The notes under the pieces: generated by a model
Database searches by the model: none
Seen by the model: the letters and a program-made list of their open reading frames with translations, nothing else
What the model was told of the DNA's origin: nothing
Shown: in pieces, positions 6,351-12,000 of the stretch
Layout: each line of letters begins with the position of its first letter
Numbering within the stretch: position 1 is the first letter of the stretch
Made by a program: the position numbers and the translations under genes
NCBI GenBank assembly: GCA_015520425.1
Contig: WAQC01000148.1
Span: forward strand, 1 to 12,000
Source of the DNA: Candidatus Pelearchaeum sp.
GTDB lineage: Archaea; Thermoproteota; Nitrososphaeria_A; Caldarchaeales; Caldarchaeaceae
Length of the DNA stretch: 12,000 nucleotides
Reading direction: 5' to 3'

Positions 6351-6611
6351 CTAGCTCTCGGCGGCTCTACGCGAAATCCTCGCAGCGAGGATTAGGAGGA
6401 GGATTGGTACGAGGAAGGCCGCGAGCATCGCGGGTATGGCCGTTGCTGGGTCGTTGCTGGAGAAGATTATGGGGAATGGCCCTATGAGAACCAGCCCGCC
6501 GAACCACGCCTCGCCCTGCCCTCCTACGAGAGCCAGAGGAAGCATGAAGAGCAGCAACAGGGCTAGTATCGCCACCAGGAGTAGCTTCGCTCCACTCAAG
6601 CAACCCACCAC
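6351..6611 (-). CDS. DUF131 (TIGR00304) family membrane protein, second copy
   Basis: An 86-residue membrane protein with two helices, about 8-30 and 57-77, joined by a loop that holds the family motif GGLVLIGPFPIIF (38-50), then a basic tail (RISRRAAES). The GG-L-LIGP-PI motif is what I associate with archaeal DUF131, whose function is unknown. With the GTG start at 6611 the motif falls at exactly the same residue numbers as in the neighbouring copy, which supports this start. A TTG at 6599, overlapping the previous stop as TTGA, is the alternative. It overlaps the upstream copy by 16 bases and is surely co-transcribed with it. Confidence 0.75.
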   Translation of the reverse strand: MVGCLSGAKLLLVAILALLLLFMLPLALVGGQGEAWFGGLVLIGPFPIIFSSNDPATAIPAMLAAFLVPILLLILAARISRRAAES

Positions 6612-6832
6612 CCAGCGAGAAGGGCTATGAAGAGCAGTAATACTGCCACGACGGCCAGCAAGGCTTTAGCTCCAGAGCCGCCGAGGACTATGGGTATAGG
6701 GCCTATTAGTATTAGGCCGCCTCCCTTAACATCGGAGCCGCGCTGCCCAGTGAGCAGTAAGACAGCAACCAGCGTTAGTATCGCTAGGGCTATGAACGCT
6801 ATGAAGAAGAACTGGAAAGCAAGCTCCGCCAT
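6596..6832 (-). CDS. DUF131 (TIGR00304) family membrane protein, first copy
   Basis: A 78-residue protein with helices at about 6-28 and 56-76 and a connecting loop holding GGGLILIGPIPIVLGG (37-52). This is the DUF131 signature, a small archaeal membrane family without known function. It starts at an ATG, first gene of a two-copy tandem with the following DUF131 gene. A TATA-like box centred near 6866 predicts a leader of only about seven bases. It is divergent from psmA. Confidence 0.8.
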   Translation of the reverse strand: MAELAFQFFFIAFIALAILTLVAVLLLTGQRGSDVKGGGLILIGPIPIVLGGSGAKALLAVVAVLLLFIALLAGWWVA

Positions 6833-6861
6833 GCCCTAGGCAAAGCCAACATAAGCACGGC

Positions 6862-6870
6862 TAAATTTAT
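6862..6870 (-). promoter_or_regulatory. TATA-like box for the DUF131 pair
   Basis: The minus strand reads GATAAATTTAG around a self-complementary TAAATTTA core, about 34 bases before the ATG at 6832. The predicted transcript has a leader of a few bases. It is separate from the psmA box about 45 bases to the right. Confidence 0.45.
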
Positions 6871-6907
6871 CGTTGCGCCCCAAACTAGAGCCGCGATGTC
6901 CGATAAT

Positions 6908-6918
6908 CCTTAATTAAG
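6908..6918 (+). promoter_or_regulatory. TATA-like box of the psmA superoperon
   Basis: CTTAATTAAGA is centred about 44 bases before the psmA ATG, so transcription should begin near 6940. The leader would then start at or near GAGGTG (6940-6945), a Shine-Dalgarno-like match 11 bases before the ATG. No other promoter of this quality is seen in the downstream cluster. Confidence 0.45.
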
Positions 6919-6956
6919 AGGCGAGGCGGGGGCTACGTAGAGGTGTGTGAGCGTAA

Positions 6957-7703
6957 ATGGCGTTAGGCATAGCTGGAGCGTACGACAGGGCTATCACGGT
7001 CTTCTCCCCACAGGGGAGGTTGTATCAGGTTGAATATGCTCTAGAAACCGTAAGGTCAGGCTCAACCGCCCTCGCGGTAACGTGTAAAGAAGGTGTAGTA
7101 ATGGCTGTTGAAGAGAGAATGCACACGAGGCTCCAGAACCCCGACTTCTCATGGAAGCTCTTCCAAGTTGATGAGCATATAGGCGCGGCAGCCGCGGGCC
7201 TTAATTCCGATGCCCGCGTATTGGTGGATAACGCAAGAATCTACTCCCAGACACTCAGGCTCTCCTACGATGAGGAGCCTACCATAGAGGCGGTGGCCAA
7301 ACGTGTTGGCGATATAATGCAGATATACACACAGCACGCTGGCGTCAGGCCGTTTGGCGCTGCTCTGCTAATAAGCGGCGTAGACAGAACAGGCTCTCGC
7401 CTCTTCTACGCAGAGCCAAGCGGCTTGGTTCTGGAATATGATGCATGGGCAATAGGTAGGGGCGCTGACCGCGTAAAAGAGGTGTTTGAGAGCTCTTACA
7501 AGAAGGAGATGACGCTTGACGAGGCTGTAAAGCTAGCACTCCAGGCACTCGTCTCATCTGTTGATAAGATTGATGAGGGCTGGACAGTGAGGCTAGTCAA
7601 GATACCAGCAGCAACGAAGACATACACGCAAGTCCCACCAGCAGAGCTGGACCCAATCCTAGCCCCCCTCCTAGAGGAGAAGAAAAAGGGCGGGCAGAGG
7701 TAA
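6957..7703 (+). CDS. psmA: Proteasome alpha subunit
   Basis: Forms the outer, gate-bearing seven-membered rings of the 20S proteasome in the cytoplasm. The 248 residues include the alpha-type N-terminal signature YDRAITVFSPQGRLYQVEYA (9-28), GSTALAV (35-41), SDARVLVDNARI (84-95), RPFGAALLISG (131-141) and AIGRGADRVKEVFE (165-178). It lacks the N-terminal threonine and propeptide of beta subunits. Lys67 in SWKLFQVD aligns with the pocket Lys66 I recall for Thermoplasma. The pocket Arg28 is replaced by Leu29, which is common in other lineages. The last residues (EKKKGGQR) are a basic tail. The gene heads the cluster. Its TAA stop shares one base with the ATG of the next gene (TAATG). No beta subunit is in the window. 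Confidence 0.97.
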   Translation: MALGIAGAYDRAITVFSPQGRLYQVEYALETVRSGSTALAVTCKEGVVMAVEERMHTRLQNPDFSWKLFQVDEHIGAAAAGLNSDARVLVDNARIYSQTLRLSYDEEPTIEAVAKRVGDIMQIYTQHAGVRPFGAALLISGVDRTGSRLFYAEPSGLVLEYDAWAIGRGADRVKEVFESSYKKEMTLDEAVKLALQALVSSVDKIDEGWTVRLVKIPAATKTYTQVPPAELDPILAPLLEEKKKGGQR

Positions 7704-8395
7704 TGCCGAAACAAACATACACAATAGCAAGGCTTGAAAGGGGAGGAACAACATTTGAGATACTGGTAGACCCAGATAACGCGCTCAAATACAAGATGGG
7801 CGAGAAGGTGCCGCTCTCCAAGATAATCGTTTACGAGGAGGTCTATAAGGACTGGAAGAAGGGTACGCGCGCTTCTGAGGCTGAGCTGAAGAAGGCGTTT
7901 GGGGCGACTGACTTCATGAAGATAGCAGAGCGGATACTGGAGCAGGGCGAGCTGCAGGTAACAGCAGACCAGAGGCGTAGGCTTATTGAGGAGAAGAGGA
8001 GGCAGATAATTGACTTCATCTCTAGGAACGCTATAGACCCGCGCACCAACATGCCCCACCCAGCCCAGAGGATAGAGCTGGCTCTGGAGGAGATAGGTGT
8101 CTCAATAGACCCATTCGTAGATGCGCAGCAGCAGGCTATGAAGGTGATAGAGCGGCTCTCGCGCGTCTTGCCGCTGAAGATTGGGATGATGCGCGTGAAG
8201 ATACGGATGCCTGGCGAGTTTGTCGGCAAGGCTTACGGCATAGTTAGGAGCATGGGTAAGATACTCCACGAAGAATGGCGCGGGGACGGGAGCTGGGTCT
8301 GTGAGGCGGAGCTACCGACAGGCCTGCACACAGAGCTAATAGAGAAGCTTAACAAACTATGTAGTGGGAGAGTTGAGGTAACTCCTGTCAGCTAA
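7703..8395 (+). CDS. sbds: SBDS/Sdo1 ribosome maturation protein
   Basis: Archaeal homologue of the Shwachman-Bodian-Diamond protein, which together with an EF-2-type GTPase releases the anti-association factor IF6 from the large ribosomal subunit. The 230 residues show three domains: the N-terminal FYSH domain (about 1-92, TYTIARLERGGTTFEILVDP, KMGEKVPLSKIIVYEEVYKD, GTRASEAELKKAFG, ILEQGELQVTADQRR), a helical middle domain (about 95-158, IDFISRNAIDPRTNMPHP, RIELALEEIGVSID) and a ferredoxin-like C-terminal domain (about 161-230, MRVKIRMPGEFVGKAYGIV, LHEEWRGDGSW). Length is normal. The ATG overlaps the psmA stop by one base, with GAGGT just before it. The stop is a tandem TAATAA. Confidence 0.97.
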   Translation: MPKQTYTIARLERGGTTFEILVDPDNALKYKMGEKVPLSKIIVYEEVYKDWKKGTRASEAELKKAFGATDFMKIAERILEQGELQVTADQRRRLIEEKRRQIIDFISRNAIDPRTNMPHPAQRIELALEEIGVSIDPFVDAQQQAMKVIERLSRVLPLKIGMMRVKIRMPGEFVGKAYGIVRSMGKILHEEWRGDGSWVCEAELPTGLHTELIEKLNKLCSGRVEVTPVS

Positions 8396-8405
8396 TAACG
8401 AGAAG

Positions 8406-9107
8406 GTGGATAGGGAGGAGATGTACTACTTCAATGAGAAGGAGATAGTAGTCCCAGGGCAGCTCTTGGCAGACGACCCCAAGAAGAGCGGGCCTGGCAC
8501 GTATGTGCTGGGCGGGAAGGTGTATGCGGCGCAGGCAGGGCTGCCCAAGCTACGGGATGGTGTAGTGGTTGTTATACCGCTCAAGGGGCCGTATAAGCCC
8601 GAAGCGGGAGACTGGATTGTGGGCGTTGTTACAGACGTTAAGCCCAGCTCCATAGAAGTAGATTTGGGCGGCTACCTGACCGCTGTCCTCAAATACCCTG
8701 AACGACAGGGGCCGCCGCAGGGCCTTACGGTGGGCGACGTGATATACGCGCGGGTAAAGAGCAGCAACATACGCGGCATATTCCTAGAATCTGAGGAGAT
8801 GAAGAAACTCACCAACGGAATCATAATATCCATGACCCCCGCGCGCATCCCGCGCCTAATCGGGAGGAAAGGCTCAATGATAGCCCTACTCAAGAAGGAG
8901 ACTGGCTGCAACTTCTGGGTCGGTAGAAATGGTTTAATAGTCGTAAGCGGGAAGTCGTCGGAAGGGGAGTTCGCAGCAATCTCGGCAATAAGGGTTGTTG
9001 AGAAAGAGGCACATTCTCAAGGTTTAACAGATAGGGTGGCTGCGCTCCTCAAGTCAGCAAAGGGAAGAAATCATGATGACAGAGAGCAAGGAGATAAAGC
9101 TAATTGA
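8406..9107 (+). CDS. rrp4: Exosome RNA-binding cap subunit Rrp4
   Basis: Cap subunit of the archaeal exosome. It sits on the Rrp41/Rrp42 ring and guides RNA into it. The 233 residues contain the N-terminal domain (VVPGQLLADDPKKSGPGTYV, about 15-34), an S1 domain (about 66-125, DWIVGVVTDVKPSSIEVDLG, GDVIYARVKSSNIRG) and a KH domain (about 142-200) with the GxxG loop GRKG (153-156, in IPRLIGRKGSMIALL) and WVGRNGLIVVSG. The C-terminus is hydrophilic (RNHDDREQGDKAN). The start is uncertain. GTG at 8406 is used. ATG at 8421 also fits homologues, but the GGAGG there is only two bases before it. The 3' end overlaps rrp41 by 35 bases in another frame. Confidence 0.95.
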   Translation: MDREEMYYFNEKEIVVPGQLLADDPKKSGPGTYVLGGKVYAAQAGLPKLRDGVVVVIPLKGPYKPEAGDWIVGVVTDVKPSSIEVDLGGYLTAVLKYPERQGPPQGLTVGDVIYARVKSSNIRGIFLESEEMKKLTNGIIISMTPARIPRLIGRKGSMIALLKKETGCNFWVGRNGLIVVSGKSSEGEFAAISAIRVVEKEAHSQGLTDRVAALLKSAKGRNHDDREQGDKAN

Positions 9108-9810
9108 TGAAGAGGGTAGGCGTGTAGATGGACGTAGGCCTGACGAGCTCAGGCCTATAAGGATTGAGGCAGGCGTCCTTGAGAAGAGCGACGGCTCGGC
9201 GTATATAGAGGTTGGGAGAACAAAGATATTCGCCGCTGTTTTTGGGCCGCGTGAGGTTCATCCCAAGCATCTTGAGCTACCAGACAGGGCTGTGCTCAAC
9301 TGCCGATACCACATGGCGAGCTTCAGCGTTGATGAGCGTAAGCCGCTGGGGATGACGCGGAGGGAGATAGAGCTCTCCAAGGTTCTTCGGGAGGCGCTGG
9401 AGACCGTCGTCTTCCTAGAAGAGTTTCCGAGAACCATGATTGATGTCTTCGTGGAGGTCATACAGGCTGACGGCGGAACGCGGACGGCTGGAATTACAGC
9501 AGCATCACTCGCTCTAGCCGATGCGGGGATACCGATGAGCGACCTCATAGCGGCGACAGCGGTTGGTAAGGTAGCTGGAACGCTGGTCCTGGACATAAAC
9601 GACATAGAGGACAAGTACGGCGAGGCTGACATGCCAGTAGCCATGACCCCGCGCAGAAACTCCATAGTCCTCCTGCAGCTCAACGGCAGGATGACCAGCG
9701 AGGAGCTGAAGAAAGCCTTAGAGATGGCCAGTCAAGGCATCAAGAAGATATACCAGCTCCAGATAGAGGCGCTGAAAAAGAGGTACAGCGTAGTATCGCT
9801 TGAAGAGTAG
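9073..9810 (+). CDS. rrp41: Exosome catalytic subunit Rrp41
   Basis: RNase PH-type phosphorolytic 3'-5' exoribonuclease, also capable of RNA tailing. It is the active subunit of the hexameric ring with Rrp42. The 245 residues show RVDGRRPDELRPIRIE (17-32), SDGSAYIEVGRTKI (39-52), the RNA-binding arginine pair in MTRREIELSKV (94-104), the phosphate-binding GGTRTAGITAASLALADAG (134-152) and the catalytic acidic region IEDKYGEADMPVAM (178-191, Asp180 and Asp186). All active-site elements expected for Rrp41 and absent from Rrp42 are present, so it should be active. Two ATGs (9073 and 9076) are adjacent; the first is used. The start lies inside the rrp4 coding region. The next gene follows after a 10-base gap holding GGTGAG. 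Confidence 0.97.
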   Translation: MMTESKEIKLIDEEGRRVDGRRPDELRPIRIEAGVLEKSDGSAYIEVGRTKIFAAVFGPREVHPKHLELPDRAVLNCRYHMASFSVDERKPLGMTRREIELSKVLREALETVVFLEEFPRTMIDVFVEVIQADGGTRTAGITAASLALADAGIPMSDLIAATAVGKVAGTLVLDINDIEDKYGEADMPVAMTPRRNSIVLLQLNGRMTSEELKKALEMASQGIKKIYQLQIEALKKRYSVVSLEE

Positions 9811-9820
9811 GTGAGATAGC

Positions 9821-10654
9821 ATGTCGCTGAGCACAAAATCCCCCAAGACGTCGCCCATCAAGATAATGCAGAACAGGATTTACGAGCTTCTCAAGCAGGG
9901 GAAGCGTATAGACGGGAGGGCTCCCCACGAGGTAAGGCCGGTGAGCATAAGCACCTCCGTAATAGAGAAGGCCGACGGCTCCGCCATGGTTTCCATGGGT
10001 GGTACGAAGATACTCACAGGCATTAAGGTGGAGACTGGAACACCCTACTCGGACAGGCCTAATGAGGGTGTCTTCACTGTTAATGCGGAGCTCCTGCCAC
10101 TCGCATCAGCGTCGTTTGAGCCAGGCCCCCCAGATGAGCGCGCAGTAGAGCTGGCGCGTATAGTTGATAGGTGCATCCGCGAAAGCCGCGCGATAGACCT
10201 TGAGAAGCTGGTCATAACGGAGGGGGAGAAGGTCTATATGCTCTACATAGACATCTACGTCCTTGATTATGATGGAAACTACTTTGACCCTGCTGTTCTC
10301 TCCGCTGTCGCTGCGCTGGCTACGTGCAAGATACCGCGCTACGAGATGAGAAATGGTAAGCTGGAGCGTGTAGAGGGCGAGAGTATGAAAACACCAATCC
10401 GCACAATCCCCGTTAGCGTGATGATAGGCGTGATACAGGATAGGCTACTGGTAGACCCGTCGCCGATGGAGGAGCGGGCCCTAGATACTTCGGTAATACT
10501 GGGCTACGACTCAGACTCAAACATCGTCTCAATACAGAAGAACACACCTGGACTTTTATCCCTAAATATGATGGAGCAGATTATTGAGCTGGGTAGCAAG
10601 AAGGCGGAGGAGCTTAGGTCTATACTTGTGGAGGCGGTCGGTCTTGGCTCGTAA
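9821..10654 (+). CDS. rrp42: Exosome structural RNase PH subunit Rrp42
   Basis: Inactive partner of Rrp41 in the exosome ring, needed for its activity and RNA binding. The 277 residues show RIDGRAPHEVRPVSIST (29-45), ADGSAMVSMGGTKILTGIK (51-69), FTVNAELLPLASASFEPG (84-101), RIVDRCIRESRAID (113-126), YIDIYVLDYDGNYFDPA (141-157) and PIRTIPVSVMIGVIQD (193-208). The GGTRTAG phosphate loop and GEADMPVA acidic motif of Rrp41 are absent, as expected for the Rrp42 type. Length is typical. The start ATG is preceded by GGTGAG. The end overlaps the TTG start of the L37Ae gene by 11 bases. Confidence 0.97.
   Translation: MSLSTKSPKTSPIKIMQNRIYELLKQGKRIDGRAPHEVRPVSISTSVIEKADGSAMVSMGGTKILTGIKVETGTPYSDRPNEGVFTVNAELLPLASASFEPGPPDERAVELARIVDRCIRESRAIDLEKLVITEGEKVYMLYIDIYVLDYDGNYFDPAVLSAVAALATCKIPRYEMRNGKLERVEGESMKTPIRTIPVSVMIGVIQDRLLVDPSPMEERALDTSVILGYDSDSNIVSIQKNTPGLLSLNMMEQIIELGSKKAEELRSILVEAVGLGS
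10630..10634 (+). promoter_or_regulatory. Ribosome binding site deciding the TTG start of L37Ae
   Basis: GGAGG lies nine bases before the TTG at 10644 and inside the end of rrp42. It selects a start that gives the canonical MARK-type N-terminus of L37Ae and rules out the much longer open frame that extends upstream. Confidence 0.55.
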
Positions 10655-10868
10655 GCGTAGGGATGTGAATCCTGCGGGAGGCTTAGGGGCTAGGTATGGC
10701 TCCACCGTCAGGAAGCGGTGGGTAGAGACTATACTGAGCGTACGCGAGAGCTATGACTGCCCACGCTGCGAGACGCGCAACGTCCGCCGCGTGGCTGCTG
10801 GAATATGGATGTGCAGACGCTGTGGGTATAAATTCGCAGGCCAGGCATACACACCCTCAGCAAGGTGA
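10644..10868 (+). CDS. rpl37ae: 50S ribosomal protein L37Ae (eL43)
   Basis: Zinc-ribbon protein of the large ribosomal subunit, 74 residues. It begins MARKRRDVNPAGGLGARYGS, followed by the basic VRKRW stretch and a C2-C2 ribbon: Cys39/Cys42 (DCPRCE) and Cys57/Cys60 (MCRRCG). These are separated by the family segment VRRVAAGIW, with AGQAYTP near the end. The frame is open much further upstream, but homologues begin at this MAR sequence. A TTG start with GGAGG nine bases before it overlaps the rrp42 stop. In many archaea rpoP follows this gene; here a Pcc1-like gene follows directly. Confidence 0.94.
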   Translation: MARKRRDVNPAGGLGARYGSTVRKRWVETILSVRESYDCPRCETRNVRRVAAGIWMCRRCGYKFAGQAYTPSAR

Positions 10869-10873
10869 GCAGG

Positions 10874-11131
10874 ATGGCACAGGTTAGGATTCTAGTCAAC
10901 GTGGATGCAACGCCTGAGGAGAGGAGAGTAGCCCTAGCAGCGCTCAAGCCTGAGGTAACCTCCCTAAACACCAGAAGAACCAGCGCTAGCCTAAGTCAAG
11001 ACGAGAATAATCTAAGGCTGGAGATAGTGGCTGATGATATAGTCGCTGCGCGCGCAGCGGCCAACTCCTTTATCAGGCTCTTGGATATAGCGTTAGGTGC
11101 GAGAGAGGTGGTGAGTAGTGTCGTCGGGTAG
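10874..11131 (+). CDS. pcc1: KEOPS complex Pcc1-like subunit
   Basis: A small alpha/beta protein, 85 residues from this ATG. Pcc1 forms the dimer at the centre of KEOPS, which makes the t6A modification of tRNA with Kae1. Typical features are a first strand (AQVRILVNVD), then ALKPEV, then a polar strand pair (RRTSASLSQDENNLRLEIVAD) and the family's long C-terminal helix (DIVAARAAANSFIRLLDIALGA). The position between L37Ae and prefoldin beta is the known archaeal place for this gene. ATG at 10874 is preceded by GGTGA five bases upstream. A GTG at 10865 that would overlap the L37Ae stop as GTGA is the alternative and adds three residues. Assignment rests on this weakly conserved pattern plus context. 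Confidence 0.72.
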   Translation: MAQVRILVNVDATPEERRVALAALKPEVTSLNTRRTSASLSQDENNLRLEIVADDIVAARAAANSFIRLLDIALGAREVVSSVVG

Positions 11132-11480
11132 GGAGATACCGCCAAGCATACAGCAGCAGATAGTACGGCTGCAACAGCTACAGCAGAGTCTAGGCGTACT
11201 ATTGGCGGAGAAGCAGAGGGTAGAGACGGAGCTAGCCGAAATAAATAACGCGCTAGAAGAGCTTAACAAGTCAGACGACAACATAGTAGTATTCAAGGCA
11301 GTAGGCCCTGTTTTGGTTCAGACGACCAAGGATAAGATGCTGGCTGAGCTAAACGAGAGGCGCGAGCTGGCTGATACGCGGCTTAAGGTTCTTGAGAGGC
11401 AGGAAGCCAGGACGCGCTCTCAGCTTGACACCCTACAGAAAGAGGTTCAGCGAGCGCTGAGCGGACAAACGCCGACATGA
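11118..11480 (+). CDS. pfdB: Prefoldin beta subunit
   Basis: Subunit of the hexameric, tentacle-shaped chaperone that captures unfolded proteins and passes them to the thermosome. It has 120 residues. An N-terminal coiled-coil helix (about 8-50, IQQQIVRLQQLQQSLGVLLA) leads to the beta-hairpin core with the diagnostic VFKAVGPVLVQTTKDKMLAEL (58-78), then a second coiled-coil helix (about 78-112). This one-hairpin layout marks the beta, not alpha, subunit. The start is GTG with GAGGTG seven bases before it, overlapping the Pcc1 gene by 14 bases. The stop overlaps the next gene as ATGA. Confidence 0.94.
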   Translation: MSSGREIPPSIQQQIVRLQQLQQSLGVLLAEKQRVETELAEINNALEELNKSDDNIVVFKAVGPVLVQTTKDKMLAELNERRELADTRLKVLERQEARTRSQLDTLQKEVQRALSGQTPT

Positions 11481-12000
11481 GAAAACCTGAGCTGATAGCC
11501 GCGCTGCATGAATGCCTACTAGAAGAATCGCGGGGAAAGGATGTCGCGGTTATAACTCACTGGGGAGGGGACGCGGACTCAATAGGAGCGGCATACGTCC
11601 TCAAGAATCTCCTAAAAGAAGAGTATAACGCTTCGCGCGTTAGCTTTACAATACCAGACACGGCGACAGCGCATTCAAAGGCAATATTATCGCGGCTAGG
11701 GATGGAGTTGGAATATGTGGGGGATTCAAGCCTCTTCATCTTGGTTGATGTAGGCTCCCTTGAGCAGTTGGGAGAACTACTCCAAGTCGTCATGGATTCT
11801 GAGAAAAAACCCATTCTGATAGACCACCATCTCCATAGCGACTATGGGGAAAGCAGGGTTAGGCAGTTCTGTTCAGACGAGTATCAGGCAACCGCCGAGA
11901 TAATACTAGACCTGGCGCTCCACGCTGGTAGGAAACTAACGCGCGAAGATGCGGAGGCGCTTTTCCTCGGCATGTATTATGATACTGCGCGGCTCTCAAT
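11477..12000 (+). CDS. DHH-family phosphoesterase, 3' end outside window
   Basis: The first 174 codons of a DHH-superfamily phosphohydrolase, a family that includes RecJ-like nucleases, nanoRNases and cyclic dinucleotide phosphodiesterases. Metal-binding motifs are in order: THWGGDADSIGAA (27-39, motif I with His28, Asp32, Asp34), LVDVGS (89-94, motif II with Asp91), IDHHLHS (115-121, the DHH motif) and MYYDTARL (166-173, motif IV). The C-terminal DHHA1 domain expected in this family lies beyond the window. The gene overlaps the prefoldin stop as ATGA, so it is translationally coupled to it. DHH proteins at this place of the cluster are known in other archaea; the small DUF3194 gene often found between the two is not present. 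The substrate cannot be told from the sequence. Confidence 0.9.
   Translation, partial: MRKPELIAALHECLLEESRGKDVAVITHWGGDADSIGAAYVLKNLLKEEYNASRVSFTIPDTATAHSKAILSRLGMELEYVGDSSLFILVDVGSLEQLGELLQVVMDSEKKPILIDHHLHSDYGESRVRQFCSDEYQATAEIILDLALHAGRKLTREDAEALFLGMYYDTARLS

Noticed and set aside
7496..8059. A 187-codon open frame on the minus strand across the psmA/sbds junction
   Set aside because: Its product is low-complexity and matches nothing, while both plus-strand genes it covers are certain. It is an antisense shadow.
10584..10643. An N-terminal extension of L37Ae from the longer open frame
   Set aside because: Homologues begin at the MARK-type sequence, and a good ribosome site precedes the TTG at 10644.

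Overview
The window is archaeal. It carries elongation factor 2, a GPN-loop GTPase, the proteasome alpha subunit, SBDS, the exosome subunits Rrp4, Rrp41 and Rrp42, ribosomal protein L37Ae, a Pcc1-like protein and prefoldin beta. Genes are tightly packed, many start with TTG or GTG, and archaeal TATA-like boxes lie about 25-30 bases before several starts. Base composition looks moderate (a little over half G+C by eye), with many AGG, CGC and ATA codons. The gene set and protein style suggest a thermophile of the Thermoproteota/TACK side, but I cannot place it more precisely.

Left part (1-2776): the 3' two thirds of an EF-2 gene, then a divergent pair. This pair is a small three-helix membrane protein (minus strand) and a SagB-like nitroreductase with a twin-arginine signal (plus strand). 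Their start codons are 14 bases apart. They may form an extracytoplasmic flavin/haem redox module, which is the least ordinary item here.

Middle part (2754-6832): a minus-strand pair (GPN-loop GTPase, then a COG1340-like coiled-coil protein, joined by an ATGA overlap) faces away from a plus-strand pair (a 54-codon unknown frame, then an amidase-signature enzyme). A 171-base AT-rich gap with a perfect 7-8-7 inverted repeat separates them. Next come three minus-strand small genes: a zinc-ribbon protein and two tandem paralogues of the DUF131 membrane family.

Right part (6957-12000): one long plus-strand superoperon, psmA-sbds-rrp4-rrp41-rrp42-rpl37ae-pcc1-pfdB-DHH phosphoesterase. Most neighbours overlap by 1 to 35 bases or lie about 10 bases apart. 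This is the classic archaeal proteasome/exosome/ribosome-maturation cluster, here without rpoP between L37Ae and Pcc1. It links protein degradation, 60S-type subunit maturation, RNA degradation and tailing, translation, tRNA modification and co-translational folding. EF-2 on the left may meet SBDS functionally in aIF6 release.

No rRNA, tRNA, CRISPR array or insertion sequence was seen. No stretch longer than about 170 bases lacks a gene. The best leads are the exported nitroreductase/membrane pair, the unannotated 54-codon frame with the inverted repeat upstream, the tandem DUF131 pair and the coupled GTPase/coiled-coil pair.
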